DNA from: Actinomycetes bacterium
GTDB taxonomy: Bacteria > Actinomycetota > Actinomycetes > Actinomycetales > Cellulomonadaceae
Direction of reading: 5' to 3'
Assembly (NCBI GenBank): GCA_023389545.1
Contig: JAEWEI010000133.1
Span: forward strand, 1 to 13,842
DNA length: 13,842 nt
Shown here piece by piece: positions 1-7,315 of this stretch; the first letter of the stretch is position 1; each line of letters begins with the position of its first letter. The position numbers and the translations under genes were made by a program. Under the pieces are notes generated by a model. It was not told where the DNA came from, made no database searches, and was given only the letters and a program-made list of their open reading frames with translations.

Positions 1-141
1 AGCTTCCTGGTGTGGGCGGACACGGCGGCGCGCACGGTCTTCGAGCCGCGCGAGCTGCCCGTCGGGATCCTCACGGCGTTCCTCGGGGCGCCGGTGTTCG
101 CCTGGCTGCTGTTCCGCAGCCGCACGGAGGCCGTCGCATGA
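1..141 (+). CDS. FecCD-type iron/siderophore (or cobalamin) ABC transporter permease, C-terminal fragment
   Basis: This is the 3' end of a gene that begins before the window; 46 codons are visible before the TGA. The visible protein has the sequence [20 protein letters not shown] followed by basic residues. That is the characteristic last transmembrane helix of FecCD/BtuC-family permeases, where 'LPVG..TA..GAP.F..LL' precedes a short cytoplasmic tail. Members form a homodimeric or heterodimeric inner-membrane channel that takes Fe-siderophore, heme or vitamin B12 from a binding protein. The stop overlaps the start of the ATPase gene (ATGA), so the two are translationally coupled. The substrate cannot be told from this fragment. 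Confidence 0.85.
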   Translation, partial: SFLVWADTAARTVFEPRELPVGILTAFLGAPVFAWLLFRSRTEAVA

Positions 142-911
142 GCCTGGACGCGCAGGGCCTGGGGTGGTCGGTCGCCGGCCGCCTGATCATCGACGACGTC
201 GAGGTGCGGGTGGGGCCGGGCACGCTCACCGGGTTGCTGGGCCCCAACGGCTCCGGCAAGTCCACGCTGCTGCGGCTCGTCGCGGGCATCACCTCTCCGG
301 ACGCCGGGCAGGTGCGGCTCGACGGCACGGACCTGCGGGGCATCGGGCGGCGTGAGCGCGCGCAGCGGGTCGCGCTCGTGGAGCAGGAGTCGAGCACCGA
401 CCTGCCGCTCACCGTGCACGATGCCGTGCTGCTCGGCAGGACCCCGCACCGGTCCCGCTGGGCGGGCGACTCGGAGCAGGACCTGGCGGTGGCCGCGCAG
501 GCCCTCGCGTCCGTGGGCGCCTCGGAGCTGGCGGGGCGTCGGCTGGACACGTTGTCCGGCGGGGAGCGCCAGCGCGTGCACCTGGCCCGCGCGCTCGCCC
601 AGCAGCCGCGGCTGCTGCTGCTCGACGAGCCCACGAACCATCTCGACGTGAACGCGCAGCTCGTCACACTGGGCCTGGTGCGCACGCTCGCGGACGCCGG
701 CACGGGGGTGCTCGCCGCGCTGCACGACCTCAACCTGGCCGCCGCGTACTGCGATGAGGTGGTGCTGCTGTCCGCCGGCCGGGTGGTCGCCGCGGGGCCG
801 CCCGAGCAGGTGCTCGTGCCCGAGGTGGTGGACCCGGTGTACGGGGTGAGCACCACGGTGCTGCGGCACCCGGGCACCGGCCGGCCCATCCTGGCCTTCG
901 ACCCGGCCTGA
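138..911 (+). CDS. FecE/HmuV-type ABC transporter ATP-binding protein
   Basis: A 257-residue nucleotide-binding subunit that should power the permease just upstream. All ATPase motifs are present in order: Walker [10 protein letters not shown] (35-43), Q-loop Gln83, signature LSGGERQR (139-146), Walker B LLLLDEP (159-165) and H-loop His196. The N-terminal layout ([17 protein letters not shown]) and the C-terminal '[16 protein letters not shown]' are typical of the iron-siderophore/heme/cobalamin uptake class. The ATG at 138 is chosen because it forms an ATGA overlap with the permease stop and matches the usual family length. An upstream in-frame ATG at 12 would add 42 residues encoded in the wrong frame of the permease. 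The gene ends only eight bases from the stop of the converging cofE. Exact substrate unknown. Confidence 0.88.
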   Translation: MSLDAQGLGWSVAGRLIIDDVEVRVGPGTLTGLLGPNGSGKSTLLRLVAGITSPDAGQVRLDGTDLRGIGRRERAQRVALVEQESSTDLPLTVHDAVLLGRTPHRSRWAGDSEQDLAVAAQALASVGASELAGRRLDTLSGGERQRVHLARALAQQPRLLLLDEPTNHLDVNAQLVTLGLVRTLADAGTGVLAALHDLNLAAAYCDEVVLLSAGRVVAAGPPEQVLVPEVVDPVYGVSTTVLRHPGTGRPILAFDPA

Positions 912-922
912 GCCCGGGCTCA
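909..922. repeat. Perfect 14-bp palindrome joining two convergent stop codons
   Basis: The sequence TGAGCCCGGGCTCA is fully self-complementary. Its first three bases are the TGA of the ABC ATPase gene, and its last three, read on the other strand, are the TGA of cofE. It may act as a minimal bidirectional transcription stop, but there is no loop or U-tract, so this is only a possibility. Confidence 0.5.
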
Positions 923-1702
923 GCGCGCGTCGCCCGCGGTCGCGTCCTTCCAGCCGTCCGCGTACGCCTCGGCGCTGCCGCGCGCGAACATGTCGTCGGG
1001 ACCGGTGCGCACCAGGCTGCGCGCGCCGGGGCCGTCGTCCCGCGTGACATGGCGGCCGAGCCCGCGCACGAGCGCCACCGGACGCCCGTTCGCCTTGCCC
1101 TTGACCAGCTCGGCGGCCGCCGCGATCTCGTCGGCCACAGCCGCCTGGCTGACCAGCAGCGCGCGCCCATGGGAGTCGAGGGTCCCGCGCAGGTCCTCGA
1201 GAACCGCCACCCCGGCGGCGCCGATCGCCAAGTCGGTCTGCCCGAGCCGCCACGGCCGCCCGGCGGTGTCGCTGAGGATCACGCCGATCCGCACGCCGTA
1301 ACGCCGCTGCAGCCCGTCGCGCAGGGCCCTGGCCGAGGCGTCCGGGTCGAGCGGCAGCAGCAGGACGGTGCCCTCGGCGGTGTTGCTCGAGTCGACGCCC
1401 GCGGCTGCCATCACCAGCCCGAGCCGGTTCTCGACGATGCGGGTCACCCCGCCGGGGTGCTCACGGGTGGCGACCACGCGCACCGTCTCGTCGGTGATCG
1501 CCTGCTCGCGGTCGGCGGCGGCCACGACGCGCCCCTCGGACTTCGAGACGATCTTGCTGGTCACCACCAGCACATCGCCCTCCTGCAAGCGCTGCTCGGG
1601 CCCCCCGGCGTCGAGCGCGGCGCCGATCAGCGCCACCAGGTCGTCCCCGGGCGACACCTCGGGAATGCCCGCCAGCGCCCAGACGCGCATCCCCTCGCTC
1701 AT
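920..1702 (-). CDS. cofE: Coenzyme F420-0:L-glutamate ligase
   Basis: A 260-residue enzyme that adds gamma-linked L-glutamates to F420-0 using GTP, the tail-forming step of coenzyme F420 synthesis in the cytoplasm. Diagnostic segments are the N-terminal [22 protein letters not shown] (47-58), AGVDSSN (101-107) and [18 protein letters not shown] (144-161), all hallmarks of the CofE fold. The length matches the archaeal stand-alone enzyme. The mycobacterial homologue FbiB is about 450 residues because it has a C-terminal nitroreductase-like domain that is absent here. The ATG at 1702 overlaps the stop of the upstream oxidoreductase gene as ATGA, so the two are co-translated. A reading frame continues to 1957, but only inside that upstream gene. 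Met5 is an alternative start. Confidence 0.93.
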   Translation of the reverse strand: MSEGMRVWALAGIPEVSPGDDLVALIGAALDAGGPEQRLQEGDVLVVTSKIVSKSEGRVVAAADREQAITDETVRVVATREHPGGVTRIVENRLGLVMAAAGVDSSNTAEGTVLLLPLDPDASARALRDGLQRRYGVRIGVILSDTAGRPWRLGQTDLAIGAAGVAVLEDLRGTLDSHGRALLVSQAAVADEIAAAAELVKGKANGRPVALVRGLGRHVTRDDGPGARSLVRTGPDDMFARGSAEAYADGWKDATAGDAR

Positions 1703-2700
1703 CGGACCAGGGCCGGCAGCACATCGCGGCCGAACACGTCGATCCACTCGCGCTGGTTGCGGCCGACGTTGTGCAGGTAGACGCGGTCGAAGCCGAGGTC
1801 CACGTACTTCTGGATGGCGGCGCGGTGCACGTCCGGGTCCGCGGAGATGACCATCCGCCCCTCGAAGTCCTCGGGGCGCACCAGCTTGGCCATCTGCTCG
1901 AAGTCGAAGGGCGAGCGGATGTCGGCCTTGGGGAACTTCATGCCGCCGTTGGGCCACTCGGTCATCGCGTTCGCCATCGCCTGCTCGTCAGTCTCGGCCC
2001 AGGACAGGTGGACCTGCAGCGCCTTGGGCATCGCCTCCGGGTCGCGGCCCGACTCGCGCGCGCCCTCGGCGAACTTCGCGAAGAGCCCGGAGATCTTCTC
2101 CAGCGGCGCCCCGACGGTGATGAGCCCGTCGGCATGCCGCCCGGCGCGCTTGGCGGTGACGGGCCCGGCGGTGGCGACGAGGATCTCCGGCGCGACGTCG
2201 GGCATAGTCCACAGCCGCGTGGACTCGTGCTTGTAGAACGTGCCCGAGTGCTTGGTGTCCTTGCCCGCGAGCGACGCCGCGAACAGCTTCTTGATGATGT
2301 CGATGGCCTCGAACATCCGGTTGATCCGCTCGGGGGCCTCGGGCCAGTACTGGGCTGTGACGTGCTCGTTGAGCGCCTCGCCCGAGCCGAGCCCGAGCCA
2401 GTGGCGGCCCGGGTACATCGCAGCGAGCGTCGCCGAGGCCTGCGCGACCATCGCGGGGTGCCACCGGAACGTCGGGGCCGTGACCCCGGGGCCGATGTCG
2501 CCGGTGGTGCGCTCGCCCAGCGCGGTCAGCACGTTCCACACGAAGGCGGCCTCGCCCTGTGCGGGCAGCCAGGGCTGGTAGTGGTCGGCGGCCATGACCC
2601 CGGAGAAGCCGTGCGACTCCGCGTAGGCGGAGAGCTCGACCACCTCGGTGGGGTGGAACTGCTCCAGCGCCGCCGCGTACCCGACCGTCAACCCGCTCAC
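1699..2700 (-). CDS. F420-dependent dehydrogenase, Fgd (glucose-6-phosphate dehydrogenase) family, luciferase-like fold
   Basis: A 333-residue TIM-barrel oxidoreductase of the luciferase-like monooxygenase superfamily, closest in pattern to M. tuberculosis Fgd1, which oxidises glucose-6-phosphate and reduces F420. From the GTG at 2700, Asp39, His40 and Trp44 (ADHYQPW) fall at the Fgd1 catalytic positions, with Glu108 in GSGEALNE matching Glu109. From memory, Fgd1 binds the sugar phosphate with Lys198, Lys259 and Arg283. Here Lys258 and Arg282 are kept, but position 198 is Ala (VGAPLE). The substrate may therefore differ, so I do not assign fgd. The GTG at 2700 has GAGAGG eight bases upstream and gives the same N-terminal length as Fgd1. 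A GTG at 2709 is possible but has no spacing from that site. It is the first gene of the operon with cofE. Confidence 0.85.
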   Translation of the reverse strand: MSGLTVGYAAALEQFHPTEVVELSAYAESHGFSGVMAADHYQPWLPAQGEAAFVWNVLTALGERTTGDIGPGVTAPTFRWHPAMVAQASATLAAMYPGRHWLGLGSGEALNEHVTAQYWPEAPERINRMFEAIDIIKKLFAASLAGKDTKHSGTFYKHESTRLWTMPDVAPEILVATAGPVTAKRAGRHADGLITVGAPLEKISGLFAKFAEGARESGRDPEAMPKALQVHLSWAETDEQAMANAMTEWPNGGMKFPKADIRSPFDFEQMAKLVRPEDFEGRMVISADPDVHRAAIQKYVDLGFDRVYLHNVGRNQREWIDVFGRDVLPALVR

Positions 2701-2977
2701 GTGCCGCACCTCTCGTCGTCCTGTCCGGGCCTCGCCGGGCCCATCGCGCGGCGACCGCCGGGCTCCTCGGCAGACTAACCCCGACGTGCGCGGTCAGGCG
2801 TTGGTCGACGGAGCCCTCCGGACCAGTTCCCCGCAAGGGCTCGCAAGATAGTAGAACTTTCACGTACTCTCGGGCGTTGACCCACTGTCCGCGCACCGCC
2901 GCGGCTCCTAAACGCCCGCACGGCCGGCCAGACGACACTGCTCGCGGCGCACCGCGAGCCCGACGAGGGACGACCCG
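2701..2977. promoter_or_regulatory. Divergent intergenic control region between the F420 operon and the DUF3105/DUF305 operon
   Basis: This 277-bp gap separates two operons that point away from each other, so it should carry promoters in both directions. Around 2840-2880 the base composition drops sharply in GC. On the + strand, AGAAC at 2853-2857 lies 17 bases before CGTT at 2875-2878, which resembles an ECF-sigma promoter (GGAAC, then CGTT). On the minus strand, TAGTCT at 2777-2772 fits a -10 element with no convincing -35. I see no open reading frame or recognisable RNA gene here. Confidence 0.4.
2940..2959 (+). promoter_or_regulatory. Stem-loop in the 5' leader of the DUF3105 gene
   Basis: GCTCGCGG pairs perfectly with CCGCGAGC across a CGCA tetraloop. 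It sits five bases before the GAGGGA ribosome binding site (2965-2970) of the gene starting at 2978. It could protect the leader or tune translation. It has no U-tract and lies just before a start, so a terminator is unlikely. Confidence 0.45.
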
Positions 2978-3634
2978 ATGAGCGCTGGCAAGAGCACGGG
3001 CAAGGCCGCGGCAGCGGAGCGGCAGGCGGCCCTGGCCGCCATCAAGTCGAGCCAGAAGAAGCAGGAACGGCGTCGGACCGTGCTGATCTCCTCGATCGCC
3101 GGCGCGCTCGTCGTCGGCCTGGTCGGCGTCACCTCAGTGGTCCTGGTGAACGAGAACCGGAAGAACGCGGCCGTCGAGGCGAAGGCCGCCGAGCCGGTCG
3201 ACGGCGTCGCGGACGTCCGCGAGGGCCTCACGTCGAACCACGTCACCACGGTGGTGGACTACCCGCAGGACCCGCCGGCCGGCGGCGACCACGCGGCGGC
3301 GTGGCTGAACTGCGGCGTCTACGCCGACCCGGTGCCCAACGAGAACGCGGTGCACTCCCTCGAGCACGGCGCCGTGTGGCTCACCTACGACCCGGCGCTG
3401 CCCGCGGACCAGGTGGCCACCCTCGAGCAGATCGCCTCCGAGAACGCCTACGTCATCGTCAGCCCGTACGAAGGGCTCTCCAGCCCGGTCGTCGCCTCGT
3501 CCTGGGGCTACCAGCTCGAGCTGGACGGCGCCGATGACGAGCGCCTGCCGGTCTTCGTGCGCAAGTACCTGCTCAACCCCGAGCTGCCCGAGGTCGGCGC
3601 GCTGTGCTCGAGCGGAGTCGGCACGCCGGCATGA
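2978..3634 (+). CDS. DUF3105 membrane-anchored extracytoplasmic protein
   Basis: A 218-residue protein of the DUF3105 family, whose biochemical role is not established to my knowledge. A basic, Lys/Arg/Ala-rich cytoplasmic N-terminus (1-33) is followed by one transmembrane segment (about 34-58); the rest should lie outside the membrane. The conserved core shows PPAGGDHAAAWLNCGVY (99-115) and NAVHSLEHGAVWLTY (123-137). His105, Cys112, His126, His130 and Cys210 are candidate metal-binding or disulfide residues. The ATG at 2978 has GAGGGA seven bases upstream. The stop overlaps the start of the DUF305 gene as ATGA, a tight pairing that suggests the products work together. Function inferred only. 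Confidence 0.88.
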   Translation: MSAGKSTGKAAAAERQAALAAIKSSQKKQERRRTVLISSIAGALVVGLVGVTSVVLVNENRKNAAVEAKAAEPVDGVADVREGLTSNHVTTVVDYPQDPPAGGDHAAAWLNCGVYADPVPNENAVHSLEHGAVWLTYDPALPADQVATLEQIASENAYVIVSPYEGLSSPVVASSWGYQLELDGADDERLPVFVRKYLLNPELPEVGALCSSGVGTPA

Positions 3635-4374
3635 GCACCGCCCAGCAGGCCGCGGAGCCGCTCCAGGAGGAGCCCGCCGCCGAGCACCGGTCGGCGCTGG
3701 CCGCGGCGCTGCGCCCGCTCGGGCCAGCCACGCTCGCCGTCATCGCCGTCCTGGTCACGCTCGCGCTCGTGGCGGGCGCCCTGATCGGGTCCGCCCTGGT
3801 GCGCCAGCCCGCCCTGACGGCCGCGGGCGACTCGTCGGTGGACGCCGGGTTCGCGCGCGACATGTCCGTGCACCACTCCCAGGCCGTGCAGCTCGCGGTG
3901 CTGGTGCGCGATCGGAGCGACGACGACGAGCTGCGGGCCGTGGCGCTCGACATCCTCACCAGCCAGCAGCAGCAGATCGGCCAGATGTACGCGTGGCTGC
4001 AGATGTGGGGCCTGCCGCAGTCCGGCGCGGACGCCCCGATGGCGTGGATGGCAGGGGACCACGCGCATGGCGGCTCCGCCGTGGCGGCGCCCGGCGACGA
4101 CGCGCCCACCGGCCACGCGGCGATGCCCGGCTGGGTCACCGCGGCGGACCTGGCCCGGCTGGAGGCCGCGGACGGGGTGGACGCGGAGCGGCTGTTCCTC
4201 CAGTTGATGATCCCGCACCACGTCGGGGGCGTGGAGATGGCCCAGGCGGCCGTCGATCGCGCCGGCCAGGCGGAGGTGCGGCGGCTCGCCGCCGGCATCG
4301 TCGCGGCACAGACCAAGGAGCTGACCGTGTTGCAGGACCTGCTCGACGCCAGAGGCGGCCCGCTCGCCGACTGA
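3631..4374 (+). CDS. DUF305 family protein, ferritin-like, putative extracytoplasmic metal (copper) binding
   Basis: A 247-residue protein with one N-terminal transmembrane anchor (about 34-57) and an outer DUF305 domain. The domain has the family's two helical repeats: ARDMSVHHSQAVQLA (Met78, His81, His82) and LQLMIPHHVGGVEMAQ (Met193, His196, His197). Between them is a His/Met-rich linker (Met137, Met140, His144, His146, His162). The best known relative is cyanobacterial CopM, a copper-binding periplasmic protein, so Met/His ligation of copper is a fair inference, not shown here. The ATG at 3631 overlaps the DUF3105 stop by ATGA. An upstream in-frame start at 3604 would add nine residues inside the previous gene and is less likely. 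Confidence 0.87.
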   Translation: MSTAQQAAEPLQEEPAAEHRSALAAALRPLGPATLAVIAVLVTLALVAGALIGSALVRQPALTAAGDSSVDAGFARDMSVHHSQAVQLAVLVRDRSDDDELRAVALDILTSQQQQIGQMYAWLQMWGLPQSGADAPMAWMAGDHAHGGSAVAAPGDDAPTGHAAMPGWVTAADLARLEAADGVDAERLFLQLMIPHHVGGVEMAQAAVDRAGQAEVRRLAAGIVAAQTKELTVLQDLLDARGGPLAD

Positions 4375-4424
4375 GGCGCGTGCGACGGCTCTGGACCTGT
4401 GCACGACCCGGGGCCGGGATCTGG

Positions 4425-4438
4425 GAAGATGGTTCACC
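4425..4438 (+). promoter_or_regulatory. Possible leaderless promoter or Shine-Dalgarno site of valS
   Basis: GGGAAGAT at 4423-4430 can be read two ways. As a -10 element, GAAGAT (4425-4430) would place the transcription start at or next to the ATG at 4439, giving a leaderless mRNA, which is common in actinobacteria. As a ribosome binding site, GGGAAG lies ten bases upstream of the ATG, which is rather far. No clear -35 is visible and the gap from the DUF305 stop is only 64 bases, so read-through from that operon is also possible. Confidence 0.3.
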
Positions 4439-7141
4439 ATGAGCGACCTGAGTGCCGACCAGTCCCCCGACGCGACCACCGCCCCGCGCACCACGGCCCA
4501 CCAGGTACCGGACAAGGTCTCGCTCGAGGGGCTCGAGCACCGCTGGGACGCCGCCTGGGACGAGCAGGGCACGTACTCCTTCGACCGCACGAAGCCGCGC
4601 GAGGCCGTGTACTCGATCGACACGCCCCCGCCCACGGTCTCCGGGTCGCTGCACGTCGGCCACGTCTTCTCCTACACGCACACCGACGTGGTGGCGCGCT
4701 TCCAGCGCATGCGCGGGCGCGAGGTCTTCTACCCGATGGGCTGGGACGACAACGGCCTGCCCACCGAGCGCCGCGTGCAGAACTACTTCGGGGTGCGCTG
4801 CGACCCGTCGCTGCCCTACGACCCCGACTTCACGCCGCCGCAGGTGGGCGGCGAGGGCACGAGCGGCCGCGCCGCCGAGCAGGTGCCCATCTCCCGCAAG
4901 AACTTCGTCGAGCTGTGCGAGCGGCTCACCGTCGAGGACGAGCGCCAGTTCGAGGCGCTGTGGCGCTACCTGGGCCTGTCCGTCGACTGGTCGCACCACT
5001 ACCAGACGATCTCCGCTGAGGCCCGCGCGGTGGCCCAGCAGGCGTTCCTGCGCAACCTGGCCCGCGGCGAGGCGTATCAGGCGGAGGCGCCGGGCCTGTG
5101 GGACGTGACGTTCCAGACGGCTGTCGCGCAGGCCGAGCTCGAGGCGCGCGACTACCCGGGCGCGTTCCACAAGGTCGCGTTCCACCGTGTGAACGAGGAC
5201 GGCTCCACCGGCGAGCCGGTCTACATCGAGACGACCCGCCCGGAGCTGCTGCCCGCCGTCGTCGCGCTGATCGCGCACCCCGACGACGAGCGCTACCAGC
5301 ACCTGTTCGGCACGACGGTGCGCTCGCCGCTGTTCGGCGTCGACATCCCGGTGCTGGCCCACCCGGGCGCCGAGCCCGACAAGGGCGCGGGCATCGCGAT
5401 GTGCTGCACGTTCGGCGACCTCACCGACGTGATCTGGTGGCGCGAGCTGCAGTTGCCGACCCGCTCGGTGATCGGCCGCGACGGCCGCCTGCTGCGCGAG
5501 GTCCCGGCCTGGCTGGTGGATGGCGCCTCGGCAGCCGCCCCGGCGCTGTGGTCGGAGCTCGCGGGCAAGACGACGTTCTCGGCGCGAGCCCTGATCGTCG
5601 ACGCGCTGCGCGAGAGCGGCGACCTGGACGGCGAGCCGGTGGCGACCCAGCGCAAGGCGAACTTCTTCGAGAAGGGCGACAAGCCCCTCGAGATCGTCAC
5701 CTCGCGCCAGTGGTACCTGCGCAACGGCGGCCGGGACGTCGCCCTGCGCGAGGAGCTGCTCAAGCGCGGCGAGGAGCTGGACTTCCACCCCGAGTTCATG
5801 AGCGTGCGGTACGAGAACTGGGTCGGCGGCCTGAATGGCGACTGGCTGATCTCCCGCCAGCGCTTCTTCGGGGTGCCGTTCCCCGTCTGGTACCCGTTGG
5901 ACGCCGACGGCCAGCCGGTCTACGACCAGCCGCTCTTGCCGAGCGAGGACGCGCTGCCCATCGACCCGGCCAGCGACGTGCCCGCGGGGTACACCGAGGA
6001 CCAGCGCGGCGTGCCCGGCGGCTTCATCGGCGACCCGGATGTCATGGACACCTGGGCCACGAGCTCGCTGACCCCGCAGATCGCGGGCGGCTGGCGCACC
6101 GACCCGGATCTGTTCGCCCGGGTGTTCCCGATGGACCTGCGCCCGCAGGGCCAGGACATCATCCGCACCTGGCTGTTCTCCACTGTGGTCCGCTCGCACC
6201 TGGAGCACGGCTCGCTGCCGTGGTCGGACGCCGCGATCAGCGGCTGGATCCTGGACCCGGACCGCAAGAAGATGAGCAAGTCCAAGGGCAACGTGGTCAC
6301 GCCGATGGGGCTGCTCGAGGAGCACGGCTCGGACGCCGTCAGGTACTGGGCGGCCTCGGCGCGCCTGGGCACTGACGCGGCCTTCGAGGTCGGCCAGATG
6401 AAGATCGGCCGCCGCCTGGCCATCAAGGTGCTCAACGCGAGCAAGTTCGTGCTGTCGTTCGGCTCGCCGGAGCAGCGGGACCGCTTGCGCGACCCCGCGC
6501 TGGTGACGGTGCCGCTGGACCGGGCGGCGCTCGCCGGCCTGGCCGACGTGGTCGACCGCGCCACGGCCGCGCTCGACTCTTACGACCACACGCGCGCCCT
6601 GGAGCTCGCCGAGACGTACTTCTGGACGTTCTGCGACGACTACCTGGAGCTCGTCAAGGACCGTGCCTACGCGGGCGGGGCCTCCGACGACGAGGTCTCC
6701 GCGGAGACAGCCTCGGCCCGGGCGGCTCTCGGCATCGCGCTGGACACGCTGCTGCGCCTGTTCGCGCCTGTGCTGCCGTTCGCGACCGAGGAGGTTTGGT
6801 CGTGGTGGCGCGAGGGCTCGGTGCACCGCGCCCCGTGGCCGTCGTCGGAGCCGCTGCGCGCAGCGGCTGGCGACGCGGACCCCACGATCGTGGCGGCCGC
6901 AGGCGCCGCGCTGGCCGCGCTGCGCAAGGTCAAGTCGGAGGCGAAGGCCTCGATGCGCACGGAGATCGCCCAGGTGACCCTTGTGACGCCGCCCGCCTTG
7001 ACCGCGGGGGTGGAGGTCGCACTGGACGACGTCCGCGCCGCCGGCCGTGTCGTCGGCACGCTCGACCTCGTGGCCGAGGATGTCGAGTCCGTGGTCGCGC
7101 GTGACGCGGAGCTGCTGCCGGCCCCGCCGAAGAACCGCTGA
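4439..7141 (+). CDS. valS: Valyl-tRNA synthetase, divergent (type 2, archaeal/rickettsial-like) form
   Basis: A 900-residue cytoplasmic class I synthetase that charges tRNA-Val with valine and ATP. The HIGH-box is HVGH (72-75, in PPPTVSGSLHVGH) and the KMSKS loop is exactly KMSKS (611-615). The CP1 editing domain, which hydrolyses Thr-tRNA-Val, spans roughly 190-400. It contains ETTRPE (264-269) and FGDLTD (325-330) with the expected acidic residues. The anticodon-binding helical domain runs from about 660 to 800. The segments GWDDNGLPTERRVQNYFGVR and CDPSLPYDPDF differ from ordinary bacterial ValS (such as M. tuberculosis) and, from memory, match the other class. The C-terminus lacks the long charged coiled coil of E. 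coli ValS. The ATG at 4439 is the only start giving a normal N-terminus. Confidence 0.95.
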   Translation: MSDLSADQSPDATTAPRTTAHQVPDKVSLEGLEHRWDAAWDEQGTYSFDRTKPREAVYSIDTPPPTVSGSLHVGHVFSYTHTDVVARFQRMRGREVFYPMGWDDNGLPTERRVQNYFGVRCDPSLPYDPDFTPPQVGGEGTSGRAAEQVPISRKNFVELCERLTVEDERQFEALWRYLGLSVDWSHHYQTISAEARAVAQQAFLRNLARGEAYQAEAPGLWDVTFQTAVAQAELEARDYPGAFHKVAFHRVNEDGSTGEPVYIETTRPELLPAVVALIAHPDDERYQHLFGTTVRSPLFGVDIPVLAHPGAEPDKGAGIAMCCTFGDLTDVIWWRELQLPTRSVIGRDGRLLREVPAWLVDGASAAAPALWSELAGKTTFSARALIVDALRESGDLDGEPVATQRKANFFEKGDKPLEIVTSRQWYLRNGGRDVALREELLKRGEELDFHPEFMSVRYENWVGGLNGDWLISRQRFFGVPFPVWYPLDADGQPVYDQPLLPSEDALPIDPASDVPAGYTEDQRGVPGGFIGDPDVMDTWATSSLTPQIAGGWRTDPDLFARVFPMDLRPQGQDIIRTWLFSTVVRSHLEHGSLPWSDAAISGWILDPDRKKMSKSKGNVVTPMGLLEEHGSDAVRYWAASARLGTDAAFEVGQMKIGRRLAIKVLNASKFVLSFGSPEQRDRLRDPALVTVPLDRAALAGLADVVDRATAALDSYDHTRALELAETYFWTFCDDYLELVKDRAYAGGASDDEVSAETASARAALGIALDTLLRLFAPVLPFATEEVWSWWREGSVHRAPWPSSEPLRAAAGDADPTIVAAAGAALAALRKVKSEAKASMRTEIAQVTLVTPPALTAGVEVALDDVRAAGRVVGTLDLVAEDVESVVARDAELLPAPPKNR

Positions 7142-7153
7142 CGCACGCTCCCT

Positions 7154-7197
7154 GAACGCTCCGCGCGCCTGCCCACCGGCTGGCGCGCGGAGCGTTC
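7154..7197 (+). terminator. Strong hairpin terminator after valS
   Basis: GAACGCTCCGCGCGCC (7154-7169) and GGCGCGCGGAGCGTTC (7182-7197) form a perfect 16-bp stem with a 12-base loop, starting 13 bases after the valS stop. There is only TTCGTG after the stem, not a U-tract, as is common in high-GC actinobacteria. It should insulate valS from the amino acid transporter operon. Confidence 0.85.
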
Positions 7198-7252
7198 GTG
7201 CTGGTGGGCGACGCCGACGCCGTCAGGACCTCAGTCCCGCACGCAATCGACT

Positions 7253-7292
7253 TTGGATATATACGGTTCCTGCTGCATACTCATGCAGGAAC
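7253..7292 (+). promoter_or_regulatory. Promoter and overlapping inverted-repeat operator of the amino acid ABC operon
   Basis: TTGGAT (7253-7258) and CATACT (7276-7281) are spaced 17 bases apart, a plausible sigma-70-type promoter in a rare AT-rich patch. A second possible -10 is TATATA at 7258-7263. A perfect inverted repeat, GTTCCTGC (7266-7273) and GCAGGAAC (7285-7292), is separated by 11 bases and encloses the -10. This geometry suggests a repressor site. If transcription started at the TATATA box, it would instead be an mRNA hairpin. Confidence 0.5.
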
Positions 7293-7315
7293 TGCACCGC
7301 CGTGAGAGGACCCCC

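Noticed and set aside
12..137. N-terminal extension of the ABC ATPase from the ATG at 12
   Set aside because: The added residues come from the permease gene read in another frame and lie outside the ATPase fold; the ATGA overlap at 138 is the better start.
2832..2848. Short direct repeat CGCAAG...CGCAAG in the divergent region
   Set aside because: Only two six-base copies, too short to separate from chance.
4136..6826. An 896-codon open frame on the minus strand, opposite valS
   Set aside because: It covers the strongly supported valS on the other strand, has Arg/Ala/Val/His-biased low-complexity translation and no recognisable motif; such frames are expected at this GC content.
7266..7292. 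Inverted repeat as a LexA (SOS) box
   Set aside because: The actinobacterial box has GAAC and GTTC in the opposite order with a four-base gap; here GTTC comes first and the gap is much longer.
7253..7315. Upstream starts for the binding protein (7253 and 7283)
   Set aside because: They lie in the promoter and would bury the signal peptide; the 7316 ATG has a ribosome binding site and an immediate signal sequence.
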